From: Oikopleura dioica
Taxonomy: Eukaryota; Chordata; Appendicularia; Copelata; Oikopleuridae
Direction of reading: 5' to 3'
NCBI GenBank assembly: GCA_907165135.1
Contig: OU015566.1
Span: 7,238,157 to 7,302,156, forward strand
Length of the DNA stretch: 64,000 bases
This document shows, piece by piece, positions 35,520-46,804 of the stretch. Every line of letters starts with the position of its first letter. Position 1 is the first letter of the stretch. The notes beneath the pieces are model-generated. The model saw only the letters and a list, made by a program, of their open reading frames with translations. It was not told the origin of the DNA and searched no databases. The position numbers and the translations under genes were made by a program.

Positions 35520-35679
35520 AAATATAACTACATGCACGTCATCAAGGTAGTATCAAGCACATCGTGAAGCTCATAAAAAAAGTTTACAGCATTGTCTCCA
35601 ATAAATTAATTCAAAGTCTGTTGGCTAATTATCCGACCCAACAAGATATTTTTCTTGCTGTTTGAAATCAAATATTGTT

Positions 35680-35856
35680 ATGAAAAAGTCTCATTTATAC
35701 GCAGAGAATTATTTGGACGTCTACAACCCTTACGGCAATGACTCCTATTCTTATTATATTGATTCAGAAATTGGGATGTTGATGATAAAAAACCGCAAAG
35801 TACTAGCCAACAGAGCACCTTGTAAGATCATAAAGATCATAAACATTCTCGCATAG
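35680..35856 (+). CDS. Second Tyr-rich small open frame
   Basis: Frame beginning MKKSHLYAENYLDVYNPYGN and continuing DSYSYYIDSEIG, then a hydrophobic tail. Composition resembles the frame at 35358-35519. Not recognised; may be a chance frame. Confidence 0.22.
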   Translation: MKKSHLYAENYLDVYNPYGNDSYSYYIDSEIGMLMIKNRKVLANRAPCKIIKIINILA

Positions 35857-36111
35857 ATCGCTTGATAGAGCAGAGTTACATGTCTTACATTCCAGTTCCT
35901 TTTCAACTCCCTTCCATAGTAGATCAGATTGGAGGACTCCATTTCGACCCCCTGATCGTTCAATGAGAGATTTTGCTTATCCATTATTTTCAGATTAAAA
36001 TGGCTATGAAATTAACTTGAGACTGAAAAATCTTCCCTTGACCAGCTTTATGACAATTTTAATGCCCAAAATGTCTTTTTTCTAAGTAAGCAATAATGAT
36101 CGCCAATTTGG

Positions 36112-36850
36112 CTTTGATAAGTTTCGAAAAATGTTTTCAGGCAAAAAAATCACTTTTTAACTGTTTGTGCCATCTTCACCGCCGTCTCAAACCGAGTCGA
36201 ACGGTATATGTATCTCTTGAAAATTCTAGAGTTTCGGGTACTTCCGGTCAAATTTACGAAATTCTAGTTTTCCACTGCCGTTTTTGATACAGAAATGGTA
36301 CTATGGCATATAGCATATCAAAATGACCGCTAGGACGTGAGGAGTGCAGGGGTCTCAAAAAATAAGTACTTTTGCAAAGAAAAGTACCTAAAAATAATTA
36401 TTTTGTGATTTTTTAGCACTAAAAATATCAAGTATTAATTTTTTCGGGCAGAAAGCAGATGGATAATCAAGTTTTATCTCTTATAAATAAATCTACAAAG
36501 AAAACTACATTTAAATCGAAAATTTCTTAAAAATTGATATTTTTAGTGCTAAAAATCACAAAATAATTATTTTTAGGTACTTTTCTTTGCAAAAGTACTT
36601 ATTTTTGAGACCCCTGCACTCCTCACGTCCTAGCGGTCATTTTGATATGCTATATGCCATAGTACCATTTCTGTATCAAAACGGCAGTGGAAAACTAGAA
36701 TTTCGTAAATTTGACCGGAAGTACCCGAAACTCTAGAATTTTCCAGAGATACATATACCGTTCGACTCGGTTTGAGACGGCGGTGAAGATGGCACTAACA
36801 GTTAAAAAGTGATTTTTTGGCCTAAAAACATTTTTCGAAACTTATCCTTT
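36112..36850. mobile_element. 731 bp near-perfect palindrome (foldback element)
   Basis: Left arm from 36116 (GATAAGTTTCGAAAAATG) is matched in reverse complement by the right arm ending at 36846 (CATTTTTCGAAACTTATC). Arms are about 330 bp and differ by only a few bases; the loop of about 70 bp is near 36445-36530. CTTT flanks both ends (36112-36115 and 36847-36850), a possible 4 bp target duplication. No coding capacity. A transcript would form a very long hairpin. Confidence 0.88.
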
Positions 36851-36931
36851 GTGCAACAAAAATTTCTAAATGCTCAAATCGCGGTGAACGAGGTCTAAGT
36901 TCACGGTGAACTGCTCACCCTTTTTCTTTTA

Positions 36932-37153
36932 TTGATGGCTTTTTACGAAGAAAAGAGATCTTATTTCAATCGGGAGACTTATGCGTGGGAATACAGTGAG
37001 TACCAGTATAATGGCTCCGGTTTTGGGTACCGTGGGCGAGAGATATCACGACGGAGTCTGAGGGCCCGGGCCGGGGTTTTGAATATTTCGCGCACATTCA
37101 AATATTTTCCCATGCTTGATGGAGGACTTTTATCTGGTGGAAGACCAAATTGA
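36932..37153 (+). CDS. Tyr-rich open frame right of the palindrome
   Basis: 73-codon frame starting MMAFYEEKRSYFNRETYAWE and continuing YSEYQYNGSGFGYRGRE. Aromatic- and Arg-rich at the start, ordinary later. Not recognised; low certainty. Confidence 0.25.
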   Translation: MMAFYEEKRSYFNRETYAWEYSEYQYNGSGFGYRGREISRRSLRARAGVLNISRTFKYFPMLDGGLLSGGRPN

Positions 37154-37337
37154 TGGAAGATAGGTCTAACCTAGACTATTTAAGATAAATTAATCTTTAA
37201 CTTATAAATAGATAATAATTTTAAAAAATCTTGATCATGTGACTCTTGGAGGACCCTGGAGGACTTTTTCTGGTGGAAGACCGGCCTTCCTGGAAGACCC
37301 TTAAAATTCAGCCACCTTCCATGATTTTTAAATTAAA

Positions 37338-39464
37338 GGGGCTTGACCTTCGGGCCGTCTCAGCCCCGTCTCTGGCAAATTTAAATTAAGGGGCTTGACG
37401 GCCCGAAGGGCCGTCTCAGCCCCGTCTCTGGCAAATTTAAATTAAGGGGCTTGACGGCCCGAAGGGCCGTCTCAGCCCCGTCTCTGGCAAATTTAAATTA
37501 AGGGGCTTGACGGCCCGAAGGGCCGTCTCAGCCCCGTCTCTGGCAAATTTAAATTAAGGGGCTTGACGGCCCGAAGGGCCGTCTCAGCCCCGTCTCTGGC
37601 AAATTTAAATTAAGGGGCTTGACGGCCCGAAGGGCCGTCTCAGCCCCGTCTCTGGCAAATTTAAATTAAAGGGCTTGACGGCCCGAAGGGCCGTCTCAGC
37701 CCCGTCTCTGGCAAATTTAAATTAAGGGGCTTGACGGCCCGAAGGGCCGTCTCAGCCCCGTCTCTGGCAAATTTAAATTAAGGGGCTTGACGGCCCGAAG
37801 GGCCGTCTCAGCCCCGTCTCTGGCAAATTTAAATTAAGGGGCTTGACGGCCCGAAGGGCCGTCTCAGCCCCGTCTCTGGCAAATTTAAATTAAGGGGCTT
37901 GACGGCCCGAAGGGCCGTCTCAGCCCCGTCTCTGGCAAATTTAAATTAAGGGGCTTGACGGCCCGAAGGGCCGTCTCAGCCCCGTCTCTGGCAAATTTAA
38001 ATTAAGGGGCTTGACGGCCCGAAGGGCCGTCTCAGCCCCGTCTCTGGCAAATTTAAATTAAGGGGCTTGACGGCCCGAAGGGCCGTCTCAGCCCCGTCTC
38101 TGGCAAATTTAAATTAAGGGGCTTGACGGCCCGAAGGGCCGTCTCAGCCCCGTCTCTGGCAAATTTAAATTAAGGGGCTTGACGGCCCGAAGGGCCGTCT
38201 CAGCCCCGTCTCTGGCAAATTTAAATTAAGGGGCTTGACGGCCCGAAGGGCCGTCTCAGCCCCGTCTCTGGCAAATTTAAATTAAGGGCTTGACGGCCCG
38301 AAGGGCCGTCTCAGCCCCGTCTCTGGCAAATTTAAATTAAGGGCTTGACGGCCCGAAGGGCCGTCTCAGCCCCGTCTCTGGCAAATTTAAATTAAGGGGC
38401 TTGACGGCCCGAAGGGCCGTCTCAGCCCCGTCTCTGGCAAATTTAAATTAAGGGGCTTGACGGCCCGAAGGGCCGTCTCAGCCCCGTCTCTGGCAAATTT
38501 AAATTAAGGGCTTGACGGCCCGAAGGGCCGTCTCAGCCCCGTCTCTGGCAAATTTAAATTAAGGGGCTTGACGGCCCGAAGGGCCGTCTCAGCCCCGTCT
38601 CTGGCAAATTTAAATTAAGGGCTTGACGGCCCGAAGGGCCGTCTCAGCCCCGTCTCTGGCAAATTTAAATTAAGGGCTTGACGGCCCGAAGGGCCGTCTC
38701 AGCCCCGTCTCTGGCAAATTTAAATTAAGGGGCTTGACGGCCCGAAGGGCCGTCTCAGCCCCGTCTCTGGCAAATTTAAATTAAGGGGCTTGACGGCCCG
38801 AAGGGCCGTCTCAGCCCCGTCTCTGGCAAATTTAAATTAAGGGGCTTGACGGCCCGAAGGGCCGTCTCAGCCCCGTCTCTGGCAAATTTAAATTAAGGGC
38901 TTGACGGCCCGAAGGGCCGTCTCAGCCCCGTCTCTGGCAAATTTAAATTAAGGGGCTTGACGGCCCGAAGGGCCGTCTCAGCCCCGTCTCTGGCAAATTT
39001 AAATTAAGGGGCTTGACGGCCCGAAGGGCCGTCTCAGCCCCGTCTCTGGCAAATTTAAATTAAGGGGCTTGACGGCCCGAAGGGCCGTCTCAGCCCCGTC
39101 TCTGGCAAATTTAAATTAAGGGGCTTGACGGCCCGAAGGGCCGTCTCAGCCCCGTCTCTGGCAAATTTAAATTAAGGGGCTTGACGGCCCGAAGGGCCGT
39201 CTCAGCCCCGTCTCTGGCAAATTTAAATTAAGGGGCTTGACGGCCCGAAGGGCCGTCTCAGCCCCGTCTCTGGCAAATTTAAATTAAGGGGCTTGACGGC
39301 CCGAAGGGCCGTCTCAGCCCCGTCTCTGGCAAATTTAAATTAAGGGCTTGACGGCCCGAAGGGCCGTCTCAGCCCCGTCTCTGGCAAATTTAAATTAAGG
39401 GGCTTGACGGCCCGAAGGGCCGTCTCAGCCCCGTCTCTGGCAAATTTAAATTAAGGGGCTTGAC
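37338..39464. repeat. Satellite array, about 37 units of 56 bp
   Basis: From 37390 to 39454 the 2065 bp fit 37 units of 56 bp, seven of them one G shorter. A variant first unit starts at 37338 and a partial unit ends the array. Each unit carries GACGGCCC-GAA-GGGCCGTC inside an outer GGGGCT...AGCCCC pair, so each can form a stable hairpin, followed by CTCTGGCAAATTTAAATTAA. Copies are almost identical, so the array expanded or homogenised recently. No spacers, hence not a CRISPR array. Confidence 0.97.
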
Positions 39465-39965
39465 AATGGCTGGGAACTCCGAGGTGATCAATCTCAGTCC
39501 CCAACCCCGCCCACACCCATCGTTTTTTAAATTCAAATTGACAAAGTTTTCAATTATGTTATGGTTTTGAATATATTTTTTTCAATTTAAAGATTTCTTT
39601 TTATTTTTATTTACAAATAATTATTATTAAGTTTATTCATTATTACTAAATGAAAGTCAAAGTTATAAGAATTGAAGGAGGAAGAAGTTTCTTAGGTCAA
39701 TTTTTGAGAAAGGTGAATTGTGAAAAATGTTTCTAGACGGGGCGTTGTTGTTGTTCTTCGCGGAGGACCCACTCCCACGTGGCGCAAGATGCGCGCCAAA
39801 AAGAGCAAAAAGATTGGGACGAGAAAAACACGCGCAAATGCCCCAATCTATTTCCCCCTCCGTCGTGAAATCTCTCGCCCACGGTACTTTTCCTATTTGC
39901 CGGGTCCATGGAGTCCACCGTCTCCTCAGCCAACTATTCACAACGAAACAAGTCAAAATGAAACC

Positions 39966-41349
39966 ATGGAAATTTCTCTACGCAGCGAAAAGAATCTGCT
40001 GCCCATTTTTATTCCGGTTGTATTTCTTGGAGGAAGCATGATTGTGTTTCTCCTAATTGCTCGATTCTGTGGCTGCTGGTCCAAAGTGATGACTTCTTTT
40101 GCGTATGCAAAGGTTGTTTTTGCCATGTTTCTTTATATTTTTGACGTTGGGTAAGGCAAATTTAAATTCTACGAGTGAAAATTTTATCATGATCTTTTAG
40201 CTCGGACATTTCCCTTGGAATAACGTACTTGACAACCGAAAATTACGTCTGGGGCGTTATAACACTCCTAATCGTGCTCTTTGCCGGTTCAATTATTGCT
40301 TGGACGTCTTACAACTCTCAAGACATTTCTGAAAACGAAAGAAAATCGATCTCCGTGAAAATTATTCACGCCTTCCTGCTTGGTCCCCTTTACCACATGT
40401 TCAAAGAAATGGGCTCGACCGCGGAGCTAGGATCTGATCTTTTGAAAATAAGATTTATTGAAGCTACGACAGAGGCAGCCCCACAGGTAATTTCAAAAAT
40501 AAAACGGCGGTGAAAAAATGATTTGTTTTACACAAAGAAATTTTTCCCATTTTCGTTAAAAAGAACTAAAAGGCTTCGTTTGTTTAACTCCTTTTAGCTT
40601 TTTCTTCAATTTCACGTGATTTACACTTGTCGTCAAACAGAGAACATCACCAACATCACCGGTTCTTTTTGCCACACAATACGAGATCGAGAAGAGATAA
40701 ACGAGATGATTCTTCCGATTCTAGCGCTTGTGACTTCTCTTCTTTCATTCACCTGGACAATAACATCGCAGAAGAGGGTCGTTCAATTTTCAAACAAGCT
40801 CAATGGATTTTATGTTTTCTACATTTTTATAATGGTTATTTTCTTAAAAGGGGGCTTGATCATTTAACTTTTTTAGTTTTTGCTTCAAATCTTCACAAGA
40901 ATTTATCTTCTCTTATTTATCCTCCACGAATTGGATGAAACTTGGGGAACGATGGGCGTCATTTTTGGCTTTGTGATTCCCTTGATTCTGCATTATCTAA
41001 TCCTTTTTTCCATTGGAAGAAAAAACTCACAGAACGAATGGCTGCAGTCCTTTTCAAAATTATTCTTTTTCGATTTAGACGACAAAAATCGCCTTCTCGT
41101 AAGCCCTTTCCTTTTGAATCAAAATTCATTTGACAATTTTAGGGACTGGTTAACACCGTCATCATTAATTTGGAACACATTTCCTTCCTCATAGCTAGCT
41201 TTCTGATTTACAAATATCTTTACGATGTGAATCCTCGTTTTGACCCCCTTTCCCCAATTCTGATTTCAACGAGTTTGCTCTTGAATCTGCTTTGGTACTT
41301 TGTTCTTTCGCGCAAGTTTCGAACTGTTTCTCAAAACCCGTCCAAATGA
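39966..41349 (+). CDS. XK-related (XKR) multi-pass membrane protein
   Basis: XK-family proteins are plasma-membrane scramblases or transporters with about ten membrane segments. Exons: 39966-40151, 40200-40486, 40598 to about 40850, 40876-41097 and 41142-41349. Hydrophobic segments alternate through the whole protein. The family signature is split by an intron: FIEATTEAAPQ then LFLQFHVIY, matching the ExxPQLxLQxY motif. FKEMGSTAELGSDLLKIRF precedes it as in XKR proteins. The frame is open upstream of the chosen ATG to 39720, but those residues are basic and unlike the family. Fast-evolving member; orthology to a given XKR cannot be assigned. Confidence 0.78.
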
Positions 41350-41451
41350 AAAATATTGTCAATAAAATCAGAAATAATGTAACAACTAGACTTTATTTGT
41401 CAAGAACAGATTGAGACTGTAATCAGTATGGAAGCAGAAAGAAATGATTAG

Positions 41452-42144
41452 TTGAAGAATTCGTCCATTGCTTCTTGCTCACAGGACTTGATGAAAGTCA
41501 TCAAATCGTCAAGGCCTTTCAATTGGTTCTTCTTGATTTTAAGTATTACTTAATATAAGTATTAAATGAAGTCGGTAGCGAAAACTATTAGAAACAAATG
41601 TAGGAATTCACTGGCTTTTTGCTTGTCATTTTGAAAAAAATAAACTCGAATGGATAATTGCCTGAGAGTCTTCGCCTTTTATTGCAACTGAGATGCTCCA
41701 CTTCGACCTAGTAGTAAATCAAAATGCAATAAAAATGCTTGATCGAACCAATTCCTGTTCCGAGACCGCTGAGAGCAAAGGCCTTGTTTACACACTCATC
41801 GACGTATGCTGCAAACTTGTTGACAATCGGTCCACTTCGTTTGAAGGGATGACGCTGAGTAGCTCCCATGTCTCGCAGCGCTTTTCCGAGAGATCTGAAG
41901 AGCTCGGCTTGTCCTATAAAAATTGTTATAATGGGTCGAAATGCCTGGGCAGGCGTTCTTGATTCAATGAGATTCAAATTGAGCCCTAAAGACTTTGGGC
42001 TAAAGTTTGGTCAAAAATAAAAGCTGAGATGTATTTCCCGCTCGCTCAGCTCAGCTCAAGAGAAAAATTTTGAACGCTACCCTGGCCGAAAAATCCAAGA
42101 TCACCTAAAACACCGGCGAAAAAGAAAAGATGTATGATTCTCAT
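41452..42144 (-). CDS. Small secreted protein, unrecognised
   Basis: Signal-like start MRIIHLFFFAGVLGDLGFFG (ATG at 42144), a short canonical intron, then an exon reading QAELFRSLGKALRDMGATQR and NKFAAYVDECVNKAFALSG, and a last exon KNQLKGLDDLMTFIKSCEQE ending EAMDEFFN. The join between the last two exons is not resolved. Two cysteines and amphipathic helices suggest a small helical secreted factor. No family recognised. Confidence 0.5.
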
Positions 42145-42611
42145 TGCTAAATCTCAGAATGCTCTCTTAAGACTTCTGATGCAGATTTTATATGCCGAGT
42201 GCTGACTGTAATCCAATAGTTTTTGTACAGGTGAATGCGATTTGCGATGCAAATTTGTCGATATTAGATGCGAATTCCGGCATTATGCTTTCACTGATTA
42301 CCGCTAATTCAATAGTTTTTTGGCAGTCAGTACTAATTTAATTAGTCTACTTTGAATAAGTCGAACTTTGACAATAACAGCATCCGCTCTTGAGTAAGTA
42401 AGAAGTTTGCCAATTGCCATTGATTCAAGAGCAAATTCATTTGATTCTAGAGTCTAGAAAATTAAAATAACAAAGATATCGCAAATGCTTGAAAAATTCG
42501 GTATGTTAGGCTCTTTTAGATTGAAGGTTCTAAAAGAATCAGATCAAACAACAAAATGATAATTTTTTTTTTGATCGCCATCATTTTTGCTCTTTCCAAA
42601 CTTATTTCATT
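42145..42611. other. Intergenic spacer
   Basis: AT-rich gap between two minus-strand genes; nothing recognised. Confidence 0.5.
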
Positions 42612-43807
42612 TTATTGAAACACTCTATACTTAGAGAAGTAAATTTCATGTGCTTCAGTTAAGAGATATATCTCATCTGGGATCATTGTATTTTCATAAT
42701 TTTCGTTCGCAAGCCATCTATTCTCTCCGTTCTCTGCATTTTCTCTATATCCGCCTGTAACTCGTTGGACTTCTCGCATCTTTTCTTTTAAAAAGGTTCT
42801 CAATATAAGCTAGCAAGGAATATCTAACGCTTCGATCAAATAAAATGAAAATGCAAAGAAAATAAAGACCCCTCAACTTCAGTTACGTAGTAAGGTTTTG
42901 ATCGAGGAATTCGCAAAACTACATCATCAAAGCTCCAGTCAGTATTTTGAAGGACATATTCGTTGGTTTTAGTGTCAATATGGTCAAGTACCATTTGATG
43001 AAATCTAACTACCCCATCTTCAAGATACGCACCACAAACAGTCAATGGTCGGGCATTGTCGAACTTTTCATGAAGGCTAACTTGTTTGAAATATAAGTTA
43101 TTTTCATATATTTTACTTTCTATACAGTTTTTTCCTTTTTTGTGGACATATTCTCTATTTTAAGAGGTTTTTGTTGGACATAAAATTTAAGATAATGTTC
43201 CACTTTTATGGACATTTTTTTCCCTGAAGAGGCAAAAATAGTATTTTTTTTACAAAATCAAGGCTTTTAAAAGAAATCAACAGCTCGTGTTATTAACTTC
43301 ACTGAATAAAAAATACATAGAAGCAAGAGAAAGGCATCTTGAGGATAAAATTTGCTATCTTTCCGTTTAAATTTTTGTAAAAAAAAATTTAACGTCTCGG
43401 TAAGAAATTTTTTCGGGGACTCTCGCCCACTTTTGTGGACATTTTTACAGAAAATTAGGACAATGAATACCAAAAAAAGAAAAAAAAACTGTTGTACCTG
43501 TGTAGGCCCTAAGGTGAAAATCTGTCATGTATTTATTCATGTATCTTTTGATAATGTCCGATCCACTTTCGTTGAAATATGTTGGATAAACTAGCCGGGA
43601 AAGGATAACACCAATTTTTATTTCTTGATCATCTCGGTTCTTCTCGGGATCCTTCCTCGATGGATTCAAATTTAAACCGGCCAAACTTCTTGGATAGATG
43701 ATCATAGTGAGGAGGTGAAATATTTCTTCAAAAGTTATGTCCCGGTTGTCGATTTCTTCGAGTGCTTTTTTTATCAGAGTCATTAGAAGAGGTTGCAATG
43801 AAATCAT
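42612..43807 (-). CDS. Downstream frame of the kinase unit, possible protease-like C-terminal domain
   Basis: Exons 43807-43498, about 43090-42880 and about 42790-42612 join in phase. They read MISLQPLLMTLIKKALEEID, FEEIFHLLTMIIYPRSLAGL, then LTVCGAYLEDGVVRFHQMVL, EYVLQNTDWSFDDVVLRIP and a charged end. It starts 77 bases after the stop of the kinase-like frame on the same strand. The preceding frame ends in TNLCVPIAVS, and Cys, then His (RFHQ), then Asn (LQN) in this order is the layout of papain-fold cysteine proteases. I infer that both frames may be one protein in related genes. The stop codon overlaps AATAAA. Function unproven. Confidence 0.5.
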
Positions 43808-43883
43808 TTTTATTTAAAGTCTCTTCCAGTATAAGCTCAAATCACTTTTTATAAAAATCTTATTATGTAATATAATTTATATC

Positions 43884-45722
43884 TTAAATTGCAATCTTTT
43901 CCGAAACAGCAATTGGAACGCAAAGATTTGTATCTTTTTGGTCGAGGACGCTGCAAGAAACATTGAAAAATGCTGTTCTTACAGTTTTTGTCAACCGTTC
44001 TTTTAGATTCGAATTGTCGATTGCTTTTGACATTTGAAAACTATCGAGAGAATGCTTTGGAATCAACGAATCATCCCATCCAATAACTTGAGAGAATGCC
44101 TCGTTTTGTATGTTATCGATTGATGGAATTTCATCAGATCGCAACCATTCTGCATTCGATTGCTTAAAATATAGGCAAGTCAACCCCGATACGTCTGTAT
44201 AATACAGACCTTTAAAAATTTCGATACTTGTTCTCTATGCTCATCAGAACCCAATGGATTGTAAAGCAGATACCAAGCAGTTTGCCAGTCGCAGAAGATA
44301 AAAACAAAAATGCTTCTATTAAAAAACCCATTTTTTGAAGAAATTTGATCCATCTCGCAAAAGCCTGCAGAGCCAGCTCCTGAATTTTCTTTATAATAAA
44401 CAAATCAAATGAAACTTACGGAGATTGTTAACGTCCTTGTATCTTGATCCATGCCGTGTGTATCCCATTTTACGATAACCAACTCTCCCTGTTTGTTCAC
44501 AAAGAATACCAAAATCAATAATACGCGACTCATCACTTGAAAGCAGCACGTTTTCCGGCTATCAAATGATCATGCAAAAATAAACTATTAAACCATTTAA
44601 AGTTTTATTCGACAAGACCTTCCTTAACATCGCAGTGCCATATTCCTATTGAGGAAAGATACTCAAAACCTTTTTTTACACCAATCGCAATTCGTTTTCT
44701 CTTTGACATACCAAGATATTCTGGCTCATTTTTCGGGATCTTTATTTTTTCTCGTAAATTTGAATTGCACAACTCCATTACTGTTATCCAACCAAGACAG
44801 TCGGACTCAAAATCGCAAGAATCAAATATTTCAAAATTCACAAAGTGTCTGATTATATTTGGATGATATGGAACCACTTCTCTTTGGAGCGCATTTTTCT
44901 CCGAAGAATATTGTGTGAATATTTGATAACCCGTTGGTCCTCCTTGCGTCAAAGTTCCACTTTTCGTTTTCGATATTTTATCAACTGCTTGATCGAAATC
45001 TAGATAAATTTTTATTTATCTTTAACTTCTCAATAAACGGGAAAGAAAGTCAATACTCAAAGCATTTTGTCCAAAAACCGACCACCAATCATTTTTAACG
45101 AAAACTTAGGCCAAACAAATAAATCTTTTCGCAGAAATTGAGGGCCAAAATCGCCATAATCGGTTTGACCGACCTTGTGTATTGAGAAGTTCATATCATT
45201 TTGTTACTTACTTTTGAGATAATGAGGTTCAAAATGCAAGTTTCGCTCAGTATTTTTAAATCGAAAGACATTTGGATCAAATGGATGGAATCTTATTGCT
45301 ACTTCAAGATCCATAATTTTGTCTTTGACAATTACTCCTTCGCCTCCACTTGAAATAATTTGCTTCGCATAAGAGCTTTCTATAAAGAACTGCCCTCTCT
45401 CCGGTTTCAGCTCCGAACGATCAATTTCTCGCAGGTTATCAGAGTTTTGCAGAAGAAGTTTTTTCTGTAGTGGTGTTTGCTCGAATTTCCATTTAAAACC
45501 AGGCCCAAATAAAAAACCTTTATCATCTTTGAACAAGACACTTTTCCACCTTCCAAAGCTGTCTTTTGGAAAGTACATTCTTTCAACAGACAAGATAAGC
45601 CGGTCTGTGTCATTTCGACTTGTCTCTTTTTTTAATTTGCCAATAAATCTCTTCAGCCATGAATTAACGTTGTCTTCACTCAGCTGAGGAGGATAATCTT
45701 GTGTAGGAGTGGCAAAAATCAT
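43884..45722 (-). CDS. Protein-kinase-like protein with altered VAIK lysine
   Basis: Exons 45722-45221, 45179-45059, 44999-44623, 44558-44421, about 44375-44216 and 44170-43884. Landmarks: glycine loop IISSGGEGVIVK, beta-3 strand EVAIRFH where the usual catalytic Lys is Arg, hinge GWITVMELCNSNLREKI, catalytic loop IWHCDVKPENVLLS (HCD in place of HRD), IIDFGI (DFG intact) and a Trp/Tyr-rich tail DWQTAWYLLYNPLGSDEHRE. An amino-terminal 110-residue domain is unrecognised. Two introns (45000-45058, 44559-44622) require GA-AG boundaries: the alternatives give a stop or a frameshift. The frame ends TNLCVPIAVSEKIAI. Likely a lineage-specific kinase or pseudokinase. Confidence 0.72.
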
Positions 45723-45882
45723 CTCACAAATATGCCAAATTAATGAAAAAATTGGCTGTCTTTTGGAATTAAACTAAGACAATGCAAATATTTGCGACTC
45801 AGAATAAAGTCAAATAAATGTCAATGAACAAAGAGACAAAATTGAGCTTTATTGAAATCATAAAATTTATTAATCAATAAAT

Positions 45883-46790
45883 TCAAAATTTTGAAAATCC
45901 AATCATCGCCAAAACAAGAGTTGCTGAAACTTTGGTGACGAAAAATCCACCTGGCAGGAAATCTTCGTTGCACAAGTCGTACTGGCACATGATGCTCGCG
46001 TCTGCCTTCTGATGGTGGAACTCGTTCAATTGAGTGTCTAAAAATGATTAGAAAAAACAAGGATTCGATTACTTTTCTGCGTGTTGCTTCCTTCAGTTCC
46101 ATTGCTGCAGAATCGATTAACTTCTCGGCTCATTTCTTGGCCTTTGTACTTAATTTTAATGAAAAATAAATAGCAAGTAGAGATGAATTTACGGCAAAAG
46201 ATTGTCGAGAAACTTCGCATGTTCCCCAGCAATCCGTGATATTGTTCTGCATATCTTCAGCCGAATAGAGAATTAGAAAATCTAAGCTCTCCTGGCTTTG
46301 AGCGCCGGTCTAGAATCGGCTTTTTTTCTGAAAACCTAGTTCTACCCCCTTAACTTTGATGACAAGAAAATTTTCTTTACCTTCGCTTGTTGAGAATCAT
46401 CTTCGTAGTGAGACCATCCTTCGCACTAAAGGGTGCGTATAATGACCGAGCGAAAAAAGGCTGAACTCACATTGTAACAAGGCTGACTATGAGGAGCAGA
46501 AGGGGTTGGTGGCGCAGCAAGATCAGGTCCATCTGGCTCTTGGATTGGAAAAGTCACCATTTTGGAGCATTCATCAACGTCAGAACCGCAAGAATGAAGC
46601 TCAAGAGTGTGCAGAGCCCCATCAAATTTTCCCTCGTAGTCGTATCCTGAAAATTGAAAGTGAAGAAATCAAGGAAGAGAAAAATGCCAAACCTGGCGCG
46701 CCCTGAAGATACTCAAAATGCCCTCGCTCGACGAATGTAAACTTTACAAGAAGCTTGAATAAATAGCAAATTTCTGTAACTACAGATCAT
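45883..46790 (-). CDS. Ly6/uPAR-like GPI-anchored protein (5' end unresolved)
   Basis: Exons join in phase through short introns: CYLFKLLVKFTFVERGHFEY, GYDYEGKFDGALHTLELHSC, CYN then CEGWSHYEDDSQQAK, MQNNITDCWGTCEVSRQSFA, IKYKGQEMSREVNRFCSNG and a last exon with IMCQYDLCNEDFLPGG followed by a hydrophobic tail (KVSATLVLAMIGFSKF). The CxNC start and the final C-x-x-D-x-CN are the edges of a Ly6 three-finger domain, and the tail suits GPI attachment. The first exon is not found; the reading frame reaches the start region of the opposite-strand kelch-like gene (46805), so 5' ends are close or overlap. Confidence 0.55.
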
Positions 46791-46804
46791 TCTGAAAAAA
46801 TCAA

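Noticed and set aside
37338-39464. CRISPR-like regular repeat
   Set aside because: Units are head-to-tail with no variable spacers, and the setting is eukaryotic. It is a satellite.
39720-39965. Upstream extension of the XKR gene
   Set aside because: Frame is open but basic and unlike any XKR amino terminus; the ATG at 39966 is followed directly by the first membrane segment.
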